A stretch of 64,000 nucleotides of DNA from Shewanella sp. UCD-KL12. Its GTDB lineage: Bacteria > Pseudomonadota > Gammaproteobacteria > Enterobacterales > Shewanellaceae. Below, in pieces: positions 1-9,375 of the stretch. The position numbers and the translations under genes are program-made. The notes beneath the pieces are model-generated. The model saw only the letters and a list, made by a program, of their open reading frames with translations. It did no database searches and had not been told where the DNA came from. Positions within the stretch are counted from its first letter, which is position 1, and each line of letters begins with the position of its first letter. The stretch lies in NCBI RefSeq assembly GCF_001957125.1, contig NZ_MPHJ01000002.1, positions 62,001 to 126,000 of the forward strand. The letters run 5' to 3'.

Positions 1-578
1 ACCTCATCTGTAGCGTGACTATTTTTATCTTGATTGGCGTTTGCAGGTGACTGCGAGGTTAAGTCATGAATACTAGGAAAGTCACTTATCTGCTCTTTGG
101 CTGGGATCTTAAATGTGTGAGCAATAAACATCACTACTTGCTTTGTGTCGGTTAAGTTGCCGATTGAGTAAACCAAAGTATCGATTTTGAGCTCATATTG
201 GCTCCTGTCATGGCTATCATGACGTAAGAGTAACTCGGTGGATTGCAGTGGAGCTTGGCTGGCTTTTTTAAAGTGAAAGCCCATAAACTGCAATTGCTTA
301 AAGCGTTGATCACTTGGGTTATCGAGTACTAAATAGTGCTTCAGCGAGCATAGTATCAATACCACGAGTATGAGAAACCCAACGACAAATAGGTAAAAGA
401 CTTGCTCAGTGCCATCGAGGGAGACTGCCATCAAAAATGATGCACAAAGTGGCAAAATCCCTAGGAGTGCAAGTCCTCGAAACAGGTAGTGGCTTTTGCT
501 TGCAAGAAGCAATTGTTGTGGCAATCCTGTCGGTTTAATAAACCTGTAAGCTTTTTCCGGTAATTGCGAATACTGCAT
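1..578 (-). CDS. Membrane protein of unknown function, 3' end outside the window
   Basis: An open frame runs from ATG at 578 to the window edge, so the C-terminus is missing. The start is preceded by AGGGAAG at a normal distance. About 192 residues are visible. Two hydrophobic segments lie near residues 29-47 and 52-70, separated by a short acidic loop. A soluble tail of at least 120 residues follows, probably cytoplasmic. I do not recognise the family. The design (two close membrane segments, then a soluble domain) resembles the protein at 1305-1985, and each is followed by a small exported protein, so the two pairs may be related modules. Function is not assignable. Confidence 0.6.
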   Translation of the reverse strand, partial: MQYSQLPEKAYRFIKPTGLPQQLLLASKSHYLFRGLALLGILPLCASFLMAVSLDGTEQVFYLFVVGFLILVVLILCSLKHYLVLDNPSDQRFKQLQFMGFHFKKASQAPLQSTELLLRHDSHDRSQYELKIDTLVYSIGNLTDTKQVVMFIAHTFKIPAKEQISDFPSIHDLTSQSPANANQDKNSHATDE

Positions 579-644
579 GTATGACTTCCCTGTTGGCGTT
601 ATCCAAATAAAGCTGGTTAAAAAAAGGTCATTAAGCATGAAGTG

Positions 645-1064
645 CTAAGGCAGTGAAGAGAGGAACCAACCTTTTGGGGTCTTGATAAATTTGCAGCTCA
701 TCGTTGAGCGGTAGTTTTCACCGAGAATGAATAAGCTGACTTTAGCCTGCTCTTGGGCTTGGTATTTTTCCTGTTTTGTTTTTGAAGGTGCTTGATAAGT
801 CACTTTCTTTGGTTCAATACTGATGATTTTTTCTTTTACGAACCAGCGTTCATGTACCCTTTCTAACACTTTCATGGAACGTTTTATTTCATGCTCTGAA
901 GGGGAGACCGGCATTTGAGCAATAAAGGTTTGCAGATCTTTGCTCTCAATAAACTCGAATGTGTCTAAACAGCGTTGAGTTAACACCTCTTCTTGCGTTT
1001 TTGAGGCATCAGCCATGCTAACGTTTAGCCAAAGTAGGGGAGTAAGAGCGAGGTAACGTAACAT
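645..1064 (-). CDS. Small exported protein of unknown function
   Basis: About 139 residues from ATG at 1064. AAGGA lies eight bases upstream of this ATG, so I prefer it to an in-frame ATG five codons earlier that would place the ribosome site inside the gene. The N-terminus (MLRYLALTPLLWLNVSMADA) is a clear signal peptide. The mature part is charged and has two cysteines, one near its start (QRCLDTF) and one near the C-terminus (SCKFIKTPKGW). The protein at 2027-2533 has the same kind of leader (YLxLTPLL), the same spacing of features and a similar tryptophan-containing C-terminus, so they look like diverged paralogues. No known domain is recognised. Confidence 0.65.
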   Translation of the reverse strand: MLRYLALTPLLWLNVSMADASKTQEEVLTQRCLDTFEFIESKDLQTFIAQMPVSPSEHEIKRSMKVLERVHERWFVKEKIISIEPKKVTYQAPSKTKQEKYQAQEQAKVSLFILGENYRSTMSCKFIKTPKGWFLSSLP

Positions 1065-1304
1065 TATGATTCCTTTCAAAATGAAGAGTAGTAATACGAT
1101 CTAGGGCATATCATTGATATGTTAAGCTGTACCATACTCGTTATTGTGATGATTTTTGGTGCTAGTCTCATTCTAATCTCCGTTTAAAGCGCTTACGCGA
1201 GACAAAGTCTATTTGAATTGTTGTCATATAATCATCGCTATCGTTTTAGCTTAATTACTCATAAGGCTGTGAAATTTTCTTGGGGACTTCCTCTTCAGTT
1301 ATCA

Positions 1305-1985
1305 CTATAAAAAATACTGCTTAAACAATAAGCCATTGACAGTGATATTAACTAATACTGGGAATGTAACCGCTATAATGCTGGGAAGATTACGCCATGG
1401 CCACTGACTGTGTTGCGTGGTCAATGGATAGTCAAAAAATCGCAACATATAAACAATACGCTTAAGCGGGAAGTACATCGCATTAAGAGAGATAACTTCG
1501 CCAGTTTTTAACTCTAGGTTGCAAGCAATAATATTATTACGTACATGTAAACGATGCATTTTGGATTTATATTGAACGGTAATGCATTCGATTTTATCGC
1601 GGTATAGCTCAAGCTGCCCTGCAGGCTTGTTGATGATCGCATTCGCTGGAATTGATAAGCGTTGCTGACTGACGTAACAACGTAATGTGCCTTTAATTGA
1701 GTAACGTAATCTAACTAAAATATACCTAATAATTAAATAAACTGGTAATAGCCCAATATTAATAAGTACCATCGTTCTAGCAAGCTCGGTATTGGCAAAG
1801 CTCAAAGGAGCCACTGCCAGTCCTACCATTACAGCAAAAAGTAGCAATGATACGCCTATTGATAAAGGGTAAAACAGATTGGCTACATATAAGCTAACGT
1901 CACTTTGGGCATTTAAATTACGCATCCCTTTTATGTGCAGGTCATAAAACCAAGACTTACTGTCTAATTCTATTGTTTCAGCCAT
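1305..1985 (-). CDS. Membrane protein of unknown function
   Basis: 226 residues. Two hydrophobic segments lie near residues 39-60 and 70-90, then comes a basic soluble region with beta-type character, and a last hydrophobic stretch lies near 203-220. There is no strong ribosome site before the ATG. It sits upstream of the small exported protein gene at 645-1064 on the same strand. That repeats the arrangement of the genes at 2027-2533 and beyond: membrane protein gene and exported protein gene side by side. Family not recognised; a role in the envelope is the most that can be said. Confidence 0.6.
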   Translation of the reverse strand: MAETIELDSKSWFYDLHIKGMRNLNAQSDVSLYVANLFYPLSIGVSLLLFAVMVGLAVAPLSFANTELARTMVLINIGLLPVYLIIRYILVRLRYSIKGTLRCYVSQQRLSIPANAIINKPAGQLELYRDKIECITVQYKSKMHRLHVRNNIIACNLELKTGEVISLNAMYFPLKRIVYMLRFFDYPLTTQHSQWPWRNLPSIIAVTFPVLVNITVNGLLFKQYFL

Positions 1986-2026
1986 ATCGTTATGAGTATT
2001 TCCCTATATTCATACTTTTACCGTAT

Positions 2027-2533
2027 TTAGAGCAAAGAAATAACTTGCCACTTGTCTTGAAAGTAGGCAAGTTTGCAGAGGCCTCCGGCGACATGGGCTC
2101 TGTTATCTTTTGTCTGAAAGGTATCAAATTTATAATTAATCCATAGCTCTAAATCATATCCATATTTTTCAGCCGAACTACTTACGATATAATTGCTACT
2201 ATTTTTAGCATTTTCAAAGGCCCACTCTCTACCTTTGTCTATTCTGAAGTTGTTAATTCCTAAGTATTTTTTCTTAAAGAACTTATGGTGCTCTTCTGCT
2301 AAATACGCTTTGACTTGTTCATCATTTACAGGGGTTTCTACAAAAATTTCTCTAAAGAGTGCCACATCTTGATTGATTACTACATTTGCAGACTTTTCAC
2401 ATAGCGAATACGGCTGTGAAAGATCGAGCTTTACAGCTGCCTTACTCCATCTAGCTCTTTCTTCTTCACTAATCCCCCCCCAAGCTGAGCAGGCTATAAA
2501 CAAGAGCGGAGTTAACACTAAATACTTAAACAT
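2027..2533 (-). CDS. Small exported protein, probable paralogue of the product of 645-1064
   Basis: 168 residues. The leader (MFKYLVLTPLLFIACSAWGG) looks like a signal peptide. The IAC inside it could be read as a weak lipobox, but the residues after it do not favour a lipoprotein. The mature part has a central basic region (EEHHKFFKKKYLG) and ends GLCKLAYFQDKWQVISLL. Compared with the protein at 645-1064, the leader, the two mature cysteines (one near each end) and the aromatic C-terminus correspond. AAAAGGA lies before the ATG at 2533. Function unknown; tandem duplication and divergence are inferred. Confidence 0.65.
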   Translation of the reverse strand: MFKYLVLTPLLFIACSAWGGISEEERARWSKAAVKLDLSQPYSLCEKSANVVINQDVALFREIFVETPVNDEQVKAYLAEEHHKFFKKKYLGINNFRIDKGREWAFENAKNSSNYIVSSSAEKYGYDLELWINYKFDTFQTKDNRAHVAGGLCKLAYFQDKWQVISLL

Positions 2534-2659
2534 GAATAAGTCCTTTTAAATTTTGCATAGTTTATCTTAACCATATTGTGGTGCGGCTTTGTAAGTCAAT
2601 CATCTTTTACCATGTGACTCGTTTTATTTCAGAGTATAAACGGTAAACAATTAAGAAAT

Positions 2660-2691
2660 AAAAACAGGATTGATATGTCATTCCTGTTTTT
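2660..2691 (-). terminator. Rho-independent terminator of the large lipoprotein gene
   Basis: The arms AAAAACAGGA and TCCTGTTTTT are perfectly complementary with a 12-base loop. Read on the minus strand the hairpin ends in a T-rich run, 34 bases past the stop codon of the gene at 2725. Confidence 0.75.
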
Positions 2692-2724
2692 ATAAATTTT
2701 TATTTCTAAGTTATAAAAACAACC

Positions 2725-5700
2725 TTAATTGCTACTTGTTGGACACTCTGTCTGCTGTGCAGTTGATTCCGGTTGCAATACTAAAGTCGCAGATCGTTTC
2801 GGGCTGTTATTAATGCTCCCTGCGCCACTTTTAACCGTTAATTGGTATACCTTGTGTGTATTAGGGCATAGATCTCTGCCTGACAATTCATCACCATTAA
2901 CATTTACTACATCACCAGAGAACTCAATATAGTAAGTAGCAATGCCGTCATCAGCACGGATACCTGTTAAATGCACAGAGTGTTCGCCATCATCTAGTGA
3001 AACAGCTAAAGGACCAACCTTACGCTCTGGCTGATTGTTGTCATAAAGCACACGGTTATTGACACTGAGTTTAAATACATCGTCGTTGAAATTTCCGTTG
3101 TCACCGAAGGTAATTAGTACTTGCCCTGGCCCTGTAAATGGATATTCATTGCTTAAGTCATTAGCGACTTCTACAGTTACGTAACCCGAAGCAACACCGC
3201 TAGGTAATATGACCGTTAAAGAATCAGTTGTAGCTGACTTCACTGGAGCCATTAACCGCTGACCATTTGCGCCACTAAAAGTAACACTATTGCCTGAAAT
3301 ATTACGGCTAAATCCAATCCCTGTTATCACAACTTCTTCACCCGCAGTAGCTTTACTTGGTGTGATATTGGAAATAGCTAAATCGCCACCAATAAGAATA
3401 TCGTAAGGTAATGTTGATATTTTTTCTAGATGCTGAACATCCACTTTCAATGGACCAATGGCAGATTCAATTTGATTGATATCATTCAAATCGAATACCA
3501 ACTCAGTCCCTTGTTTATTGACGGTTTTAATTACAGCATCTAGCTCCTTCTGCGCATCCCCAAGGTCATATACCTTTACCTCTGGAAGGGTAGGCGAACC
3601 TATCAATTGAGGCACTGCGGCCATGCCGCTACCAACAATTGTAAAGGTTTTAATTTCACCCGTTTTCTCGATGTTTCTGGGAGTAATATCAGAAGCTTTA
3701 AGGCCCCAAGTGACAATGAAGTCGAGCTTAGTAGGGACAACGATTAAATCTTTTATCGTACTTGCCATGTCTATCATTGATGAAGCAAGCACACTAGCAT
3801 CATAAGCTGCTGCAACTTGCCCCCAACCAGGAATGAACTTTTCAGCGACTTTTTGGGCGATTTTTAAAGCAAACTGCTCAGGTGCTATACCTAATGTGCT
3901 CAAGATGGCTTTAGTCACTGGACCATAAGATTTAAGCTCTAATGGCTCATCAAGCACTTTTTTAATTTCACTTTCATACAAACCCTCACCAATTGCGCTA
4001 GCAAGGTTAGTCCAGTCGGCGTCGGTGATAGTGTCTTTGGATAAGATTTTTTCAACTTCTTGCCCAATACTCGGGACCCCGGTATAAACCGCTTTAACAA
4101 TTTTGAGTACTTTGGCTTTTGAGCGGTGCTCAGGGGCATCCATATCAATACCAGCGGCATCTAATAGAATGGAATAAAAGCGAATGACAATGTTATCGAT
4201 AATAGTTCTGACAGCGAGGTGTTGGCGAGCTTTATTAGCGTTTTTATTATAATTTTCGGTGCCATGTAAAGTGTACGGGCTAGGCCCAAAAATACCATCT
4301 ACACCTGGTGTTACGATCTGATATAGACAATCTTTATACACACATTTGTCAATTAGTGAGTCACTAGACCACACATCTAATCCTAGAAATGTTCCTGTAA
4401 TGGGCGCTAACATGCCGTTATCCCACGGTTGTGTAACGTGGTCTTGAATCGATGAGTTTAATGACCCCAAATCAGTCTTCATTAATCCCGTTTTTGGGTC
4501 TAAGCCATAAACACGCGCACTTAAATATAATTGACTACGGTTTTTTAACTCAACACAACCATCTAAATTAAGTACTTGGTACCATTTAGGATCAACACCT
4601 TCACCACAGTTATTTGCCAACTCTCCAGAATTTTCAATAAAGGTGGTTGCATCCATAGTCATATCAAACGTATTCCAAGAACCAACCGTTTCAGGGTATG
4701 ACACAATCGTCGGCTCTAATTTTGATAGTTCGGGGTTACTGGTAAAAGTTGCTATGTAATTGGATGCAGTTAGTTCACTATTTGTAGCGTTTTTTTTTGA
4801 GTTTTGATTTGGTGCACTACTTAGCTCTTGAAGCATTCTCGTTTCATAGTCTTTAAGAAAACTTACCGTCTCGTCACTACGGTGTTTAAAACTAAAAAAA
4901 TCACTATCATTGGTTAGGTGTTGCTGCGCTTTGGTAACGTACTCTTCATAGATAGATGTAGTTTTAATAAATTGTGCAATCTGTTTGGTATTTAGTCCTC
5001 TAGGTTCAAGGTAATAGTTTAACTGCAACACCATATTAGCTAGTGCCGTTGAACGATAAGAGAACTCAAGCTGAGTGTCGCCCACATAATGAATTGCGCT
5101 TAAATAGCTCACCAATTCATTATCGACATTCTCTGTATAACTAAAAATAACTTCAGCATTTTGCCCCATTTTCTGCATTGCGTAATTACTAGATGAAATA
5201 GGTGTGCTTAGTTCAGGATAAATCCCTCCTACTGCAGCAATCGTTTTAGCATTGGGCACAGCAACATTAACTTGCACATTTTGTTCAATAATAAAGGTTA
5301 TGTAGTTACTTTTTCCGATACTATTGTTAACGGAGTAGCTCCCGCCAGTAATACCATCTGGTACTGTCAAGCTGATTTCAGTGTTACTTAAATATTGAGT
5401 TTCTGCAGGGGTTGAATTGAAAAAAATTGACGTGTCATCGTCAAAATTGTCACCTTGTAATGTAATAACATCGCCACCGGAAAGCTCTCTGACGTTGCTT
5501 TCTTTAAGCAAAGGTAAACCTGCTTTGCCCACCTCAATAGGAAAGGGCTCTGATTTGATATCACCGAACGCTAATGCTACTTCACCTTGGCCTTTTACAT
5601 CCGGCATGTTAAACGTGAGGTAACTAAGCTCACCTTCGCGTCGGGTTGTGATAGGAAACAAGTTAAACACTTCACCTAACACTGTAACCACAAGCACTGG

Positions 5701-6900
5701 GGACTGTGCCGTCGTTGGGTATCCATCAACTTCTATCTCGAATCGGTCACTCGAGCGAATGAAATATTTAACCTTACTGTCTTCATATAAGGTGGCTAAT
5801 GACTCAATAAATAGGTCGCCAGGTTGCTTCCAGAGTTGTACTTTAGCCGGCGAAAGACGCTGCAAGTCGTTCACGTCAAAAATATTATCGTTGTCGTCAT
5901 CAATGTCTAAATGGTCAATGATATTATCATCGTCAAAGTCTAATGGTGCAGTATTTGGTCCACTTTCTAATTGGTCATCGATACTATTACCATCTGCATC
6001 TCGATCTAAAAAGTTTGGCACTCCATCTTGGTCAATATCAGTATCGCCTTCAATTAAGTCTGAGAAGGTGTCTCCATCTGCATCATCATCTGTCCAGTTA
6101 GGTACGCTATCACCATCAATATCTAACCCAAACAAATACTCTAAACCATCAAGCACCTTGTCTTGGTCCATGTCATTTGCAATTAAGTCTGACGCAAAGG
6201 CTCGTTCTTTCATGTCATCGAAAGAATCAACGTCTTCGTCATTAAAGAAGGTCATTTCGTAAGTTAGATCTGGCCCCCCTGCATAGTTTTCATCTATCAC
6301 ACTTAGCTGGTAAGTCCCCGCATCATAAATAGGGAAGTTCACCACATAGACATTTGGCTTATTGAACTTGTATAAGAAAATGGAATTTATAACGAGGCCT
6401 TCGGCATTCGAAACATAAACTTGCGGCTGAAAGCGTGGAGATGATGTTTTGAAAATAGCGGTCAATGAGCGACGTTCTTCAACAACAAATTTAAAAAGAT
6501 CACCTTTATCTAATTCAGAGTCGATAACTCCTTGTACTATAACTCCGTGATCAATTTCTATTGGCGTAGCAACTGAAGGGTTATCGTTTGGCTCCATTTC
6601 AATGTAGGTTTTGTACTTATTTTTACTCGCATCAAACGGATAATCATCCTGTTCATCTAGTACGCCATCTCCGTCTTCATCTTTATTCTCCCAAGTGCCA
6701 ACGAGATCTGCAGGATCTGTAGGTTCTGGATCAGGAGTCGGCTCCGGATCTGGTGTTGTAGGATCGGTAGGAACGGGCTCTTGAGAGTCTGGGCCTTCTC
6801 CCTCTTGGAGATCCTCATTACAACCTGCCAGCCCTAGACTTGCGGCCAGTAAGGCAACCAACCACAGTTTGGCTGTTGGTTTAAATGTGCTGTGTTTCAT
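2725..6900 (-). CDS. Giant lipoprotein with PPC-like, calcium-binding TSP3-type and IPT/TIG domains
   Basis: I start it at ATG 6900 (1391 residues), because AGGGA lies just upstream and the lipoprotein signal begins there. The lipobox is LAGC with the acylated Cys at residue 27. A Pro-Glu-Asp-Thr linker covers about 35-66. A short Asp-rich loop follows, then a PPC-like beta domain near 100-215 (EPNDNPSVATP start). Next come about five DxDxDG-type thrombospondin-3 repeats near 230-335, typical calcium binders. IPT/TIG domains are visible near 455-535 and 1185-1260. The region between them is not recognised. It is a long, extended, surface-type protein. It lies 79 bases downstream of the Tad gene cluster on the same strand, so a link to pilus adhesion is possible but inferred. 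Confidence 0.85.
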   Translation of the reverse strand: MKHSTFKPTAKLWLVALLAASLGLAGCNEDLQEGEGPDSQEPVPTDPTTPDPEPTPDPEPTDPADLVGTWENKDEDGDGVLDEQDDYPFDASKNKYKTYIEMEPNDNPSVATPIEIDHGVIVQGVIDSELDKGDLFKFVVEERRSLTAIFKTSSPRFQPQVYVSNAEGLVINSIFLYKFNKPNVYVVNFPIYDAGTYQLSVIDENYAGGPDLTYEMTFFNDEDVDSFDDMKERAFASDLIANDMDQDKVLDGLEYLFGLDIDGDSVPNWTDDDADGDTFSDLIEGDTDIDQDGVPNFLDRDADGNSIDDQLESGPNTAPLDFDDDNIIDHLDIDDDNDNIFDVNDLQRLSPAKVQLWKQPGDLFIESLATLYEDSKVKYFIRSSDRFEIEVDGYPTTAQSPVLVVTVLGEVFNLFPITTRREGELSYLTFNMPDVKGQGEVALAFGDIKSEPFPIEVGKAGLPLLKESNVRELSGGDVITLQGDNFDDDTSIFFNSTPAETQYLSNTEISLTVPDGITGGSYSVNNSIGKSNYITFIIEQNVQVNVAVPNAKTIAAVGGIYPELSTPISSSNYAMQKMGQNAEVIFSYTENVDNELVSYLSAIHYVGDTQLEFSYRSTALANMVLQLNYYLEPRGLNTKQIAQFIKTTSIYEEYVTKAQQHLTNDSDFFSFKHRSDETVSFLKDYETRMLQELSSAPNQNSKKNATNSELTASNYIATFTSNPELSKLEPTIVSYPETVGSWNTFDMTMDATTFIENSGELANNCGEGVDPKWYQVLNLDGCVELKNRSQLYLSARVYGLDPKTGLMKTDLGSLNSSIQDHVTQPWDNGMLAPITGTFLGLDVWSSDSLIDKCVYKDCLYQIVTPGVDGIFGPSPYTLHGTENYNKNANKARQHLAVRTIIDNIVIRFYSILLDAAGIDMDAPEHRSKAKVLKIVKAVYTGVPSIGQEVEKILSKDTITDADWTNLASAIGEGLYESEIKKVLDEPLELKSYGPVTKAILSTLGIAPEQFALKIAQKVAEKFIPGWGQVAAAYDASVLASSMIDMASTIKDLIVVPTKLDFIVTWGLKASDITPRNIEKTGEIKTFTIVGSGMAAVPQLIGSPTLPEVKVYDLGDAQKELDAVIKTVNKQGTELVFDLNDINQIESAIGPLKVDVQHLEKISTLPYDILIGGDLAISNITPSKATAGEEVVITGIGFSRNISGNSVTFSGANGQRLMAPVKSATTDSLTVILPSGVASGYVTVEVANDLSNEYPFTGPGQVLITFGDNGNFNDDVFKLSVNNRVLYDNNQPERKVGPLAVSLDDGEHSVHLTGIRADDGIATYYIEFSGDVVNVNGDELSGRDLCPNTHKVYQLTVKSGAGSINNSPKRSATLVLQPESTAQQTECPTSSN

Positions 6901-6979
6901 CTTTATATCCCTATAAATTTCAAATTTTTCCAATTTCATAAAAGTGCTTAGCTTCTAATCTTATAATTGCGTCTTGTAA

Positions 6980-7669
6980 CTACATCCGAAAAGGGGTCTG
7001 CATACGCATGAGTCCTTGGGAGGTGAGTGCTAAATATACATCGCCGGTAGCAGCGCTAAGGGCATTACAGGCAATCTGGTCCATACTTGGAGCGAATAAT
7101 ACAGAGGTGACTATCTCTTCGATGACAAAGTTGGCGAAGGGGACGATGAGCCTTTGGCACCACCGCACTTCAATTTGTAATAAGTTGGCATCTTGAACGT
7201 TTAACTGACGATTATTACCAACGCTTTTCAGAGCTGGGTTGCGGTACATTAAGTTGTTATTGGGGATCTCATAGATATAGCCATTGGGGTATTTACTGCG
7301 CACTTTAAATTGACTAAATGCCTGATTGTCAGGATTTAGTATACGAATTTCGCTTTGTATGCCGGTAGCGATTCTAGATCTGACAACGGCTTCTACCGTG
7401 TCACTGATATCTGTTCCATGAGCAAACAATGGCATCATGCCTTGCGCTAATCCCTTACGGATCTCTGTGATACTGCCATGGTGTAAGGTGCCTGCTCTAA
7501 CGGCTTGTACTGTGGCTGCATCTAATGTGCTCTTACTTGAGTAAATAAACCCCCACTGGGCAATCATCATCATGACAACGAGAATGATCGGCATTACAAA
7601 AGGCAGCGCGAGATTAAACTCCATCATGCTCTGACCTTTTTGCCGGTGATTGTGTTGCCTCGTTTTCAT
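6980..7669 (-). CDS. TadE-like pseudopilin of the Tad locus
   Basis: 229 residues. A short basic start leads into KGQSMMEFNLALPFVMPIIL, the glycine-glutamate prepilin-type segment and single membrane helix of TadE/TadF-type minor pilins. A soluble domain of about 180 residues with two cysteines (WCQR, IACNAL) follows. TadE-type proteins are minor pilus components processed by the prepilin peptidase. Its start overlaps the stop of the TPR lipoprotein gene by four bases (ATGA), so the two are translationally coupled. It is the last gene of the tight Tad cluster. Confidence 0.8.
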   Translation of the reverse strand: MKTRQHNHRQKGQSMMEFNLALPFVMPIILVVMMMIAQWGFIYSSKSTLDAATVQAVRAGTLHHGSITEIRKGLAQGMMPLFAHGTDISDTVEAVVRSRIATGIQSEIRILNPDNQAFSQFKVRSKYPNGYIYEIPNNNLMYRNPALKSVGNNRQLNVQDANLLQIEVRWCQRLIVPFANFVIEEIVTSVLFAPSMDQIACNALSAATGDVYLALTSQGLMRMQTPFRM

Positions 7670-8169
7670 CTGGCTGCTTGCTCACTTGGCAAGTTTTTCA
7701 TGGTTGGCTTATGTGTTTCACTCTGTATGGTGTTGAGTGCATGCAAAAGTGCCTGAATTTGTCGTCCGACAGGGGTGTTTTGATCGCCTTGTCTGGCTGC
7801 TGAGCTTAGTACTTGTGTTGATTGCTTTATTCTAACCAGGCTCATGTTATACCAAGCTTTTTGATTGGCTGGCTCTAGCTCTAGACAGCGCATATAGGCA
7901 GCGATAGCAGCATCATGACGACCTGTACGGGTATAGATGTTACCCAACCTAAACCAAGCTGGCGCATAGTTAGGGACGCTGGTTAGTACCTGCAGATATA
8001 AGCTTTCTGCTTGGTCTAGTCTTGCCATTTTGTAGGCTTGCTCAGCTTCTGACTGAAGGGTCATGATCTCTTGATTGCCCTCAGGTTTATCCTCTTTATG
8101 AGAAGAGGCACATCCGCTTAGAATCAGTAGGCCTGCCATGAGTAAGCTTGCTCGTATTAATCGTGCCAT
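7666..8169 (-). CDS. tadD: TadD-like TPR lipoprotein
   Basis: 167 residues with the lipoprotein signal LILSGC (acylated Cys at residue 20). Two to three tetratricopeptide repeats occupy about residues 40-115, including APAWFRLGNIYTRTGRHDAA. TadD proteins are outer-membrane TPR lipoproteins that help the secretin assemble or localise. The gene order (after tadC, before the tadE-like gene) and the 13-base overlap with the DUF192 gene support the call. The C-terminal 50 residues are low in recognisable structure. The symbol is assigned by position and architecture, not by close sequence match. Confidence 0.75.
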   Translation of the reverse strand: MARLIRASLLMAGLLILSGCASSHKEDKPEGNQEIMTLQSEAEQAYKMARLDQAESLYLQVLTSVPNYAPAWFRLGNIYTRTGRHDAAIAAYMRCLELEPANQKAWYNMSLVRIKQSTQVLSSAARQGDQNTPVGRQIQALLHALNTIQSETHKPTMKNLPSEQAAR

Positions 8170-8513
8170 GACAATATATCTCCTTGATTTATATTTTTAT
8201 TATCTATGTTCCCTGCAGCCAGCTCTAATACTTGGGTCGCTCCTCTACAGGCACTGCTGCGCCAGGGCTGTAGGTTCCTTTTTATTTTTAATACCTTATT
8301 TTTATTATTGAGGTAGACAATATCGAGTGGGTATCTCATGCCTATGGTATGTACTGAGCTACAAGGTGATATCAACATGCCTTGGTTATCGGTTAGCGGT
8401 TTGCGTCCCAGTAAGCCTCTCAGGCGTAACCAGGGGGTGTTTGCAAGGAAAACTTGCTCTATTTGACAGCCATTTGGGTTGTTTAATCGGGTATTTTTCA
8501 TGTTATAACTCAT
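8157..8513 (-). CDS. DUF192 family protein in the Tad operon
   Basis: 118 residues. The conserved DUF192 core is clear: WLRLRGLLGR, then the cysteine-histidine segment (PCSSVHTIGMRYPLDIVYL), then ELAAG near the end. The biochemical role of the family is not established. It overlaps tadC by 11 bases and the TadD-like gene by 13 bases, so it is certainly expressed with the pilus genes. The ATG at 8513 is used here; a second in-frame ATG four codons later has a slightly better spaced GAG. Most members have a signal peptide but this one does not. Confidence 0.8.
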   Translation of the reverse strand: MSYNMKNTRLNNPNGCQIEQVFLANTPWLRLRGLLGRKPLTDNQGMLISPCSSVHTIGMRYPLDIVYLNNKNKVLKIKRNLQPWRSSACRGATQVLELAAGNIDNKNINQGDILSWHD

Positions 8514-9375
8514 ACATAAATTTCATGGCGATAGGGAAGGCTAAAATCATAAAGGTCACAGGGAAAATGAATATAATCAGTGGAAATACGAGCTTTACTG
8601 GCGCTTCTAGGGCCTTTTTCTCAGCACGCTGAAAGCGCTCTACTCGGCGCTGATCTGATTGCACTCTGAGTGTTTGGCCTAAACTGGCACCGGTTTTTTC
8701 AGCTTGTGCCAGTGCACTCACTAAACTGTTAACTTCAGTCACTTGCACACGCTCAGCCATATTCCTGAATGATTGGGCACGTGACATTCCGGCTCGCATG
8801 TCACGTATTACCTTTTCAAATTCAATCTTTAGCGGCCCTGCAGGGCCGCGCTCGACAGCTTGCCCAATAGCCCCTGTCATATTGAGTCCAGCTTCTATCG
8901 ACATGGTGAGATAATCTAAATAGACAGGTAGGGATTTTATGATTTGGCCTTGACGTTTTTTTCGTAGGTCATTCAATGTCATTACTGGCAGGAAATAACC
9001 TAGTAGCGCTGCTAAAAACAGGTATTTTAGGTTGATATCGTCGAGTAATAGGCAGCATATAAAGGCCAGTGCTATTGCAAATAGTGTGCTGATTATCCTG
9101 ATGGCAAAGTACTGCTCTGCAGTCATCATGTATGACACACCTGAGATCTGTAATTTCTTAGAGACCCTTTCTAGGTAATCAACGCTGAGATTTTCACTGA
9201 TATAGAAGGCGAAAAGACGCACTAGGGGCCACAATATTTTCAGGCCTGGTGATAGCGGATCCATAAATTCACGATTAGTCTGAGGGACTTTGCGGTAGAT
9301 GCGGATACAGCTCACGGCCAAAAATATGATGGCGATGGTAAAAAAGCTCACTATGATATTAACCATGTTTATCAC
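8503..9375 (-). CDS. tadC: Tad inner-membrane platform protein TadC
   Basis: 290 residues. One membrane segment at the very N-terminus, a pair near 95-135, and a pair of hydrophobic stretches at the C-terminus flank a T2SSF (type II secretion F-like) domain with MSIEAGLNMTGAIGQAVERG and VSALAQAEKTGASLGQTLRVQS. TadC and TadB form the inner-membrane platform on which the ATPase acts. It directly abuts tadB with no gap. Length is normal for the family. Confidence 0.9.
   Translation of the reverse strand: MINMVNIIVSFFTIAIIFLAVSCIRIYRKVPQTNREFMDPLSPGLKILWPLVRLFAFYISENLSVDYLERVSKKLQISGVSYMMTAEQYFAIRIISTLFAIALAFICCLLLDDINLKYLFLAALLGYFLPVMTLNDLRKKRQGQIIKSLPVYLDYLTMSIEAGLNMTGAIGQAVERGPAGPLKIEFEKVIRDMRAGMSRAQSFRNMAERVQVTEVNSLVSALAQAEKTGASLGQTLRVQSDQRRVERFQRAEKKALEAPVKLVFPLIIFIFPVTFMILAFPIAMKFMYEL

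Noticed and set aside
2027..2533. Lipoprotein assignment based on IAC in the leader
   Set aside because: The residues around the Cys (FIACSAWGG) fit a normal signal peptide better than a lipobox with a long preceding hydrophobic core.
5648..6262. A 204-codon frame on the plus strand
   Set aside because: It is antisense to the Asp-rich repeats of the large lipoprotein; its Ser-rich composition is the mirror of GAT-rich codons. No ribosome site and no domain.
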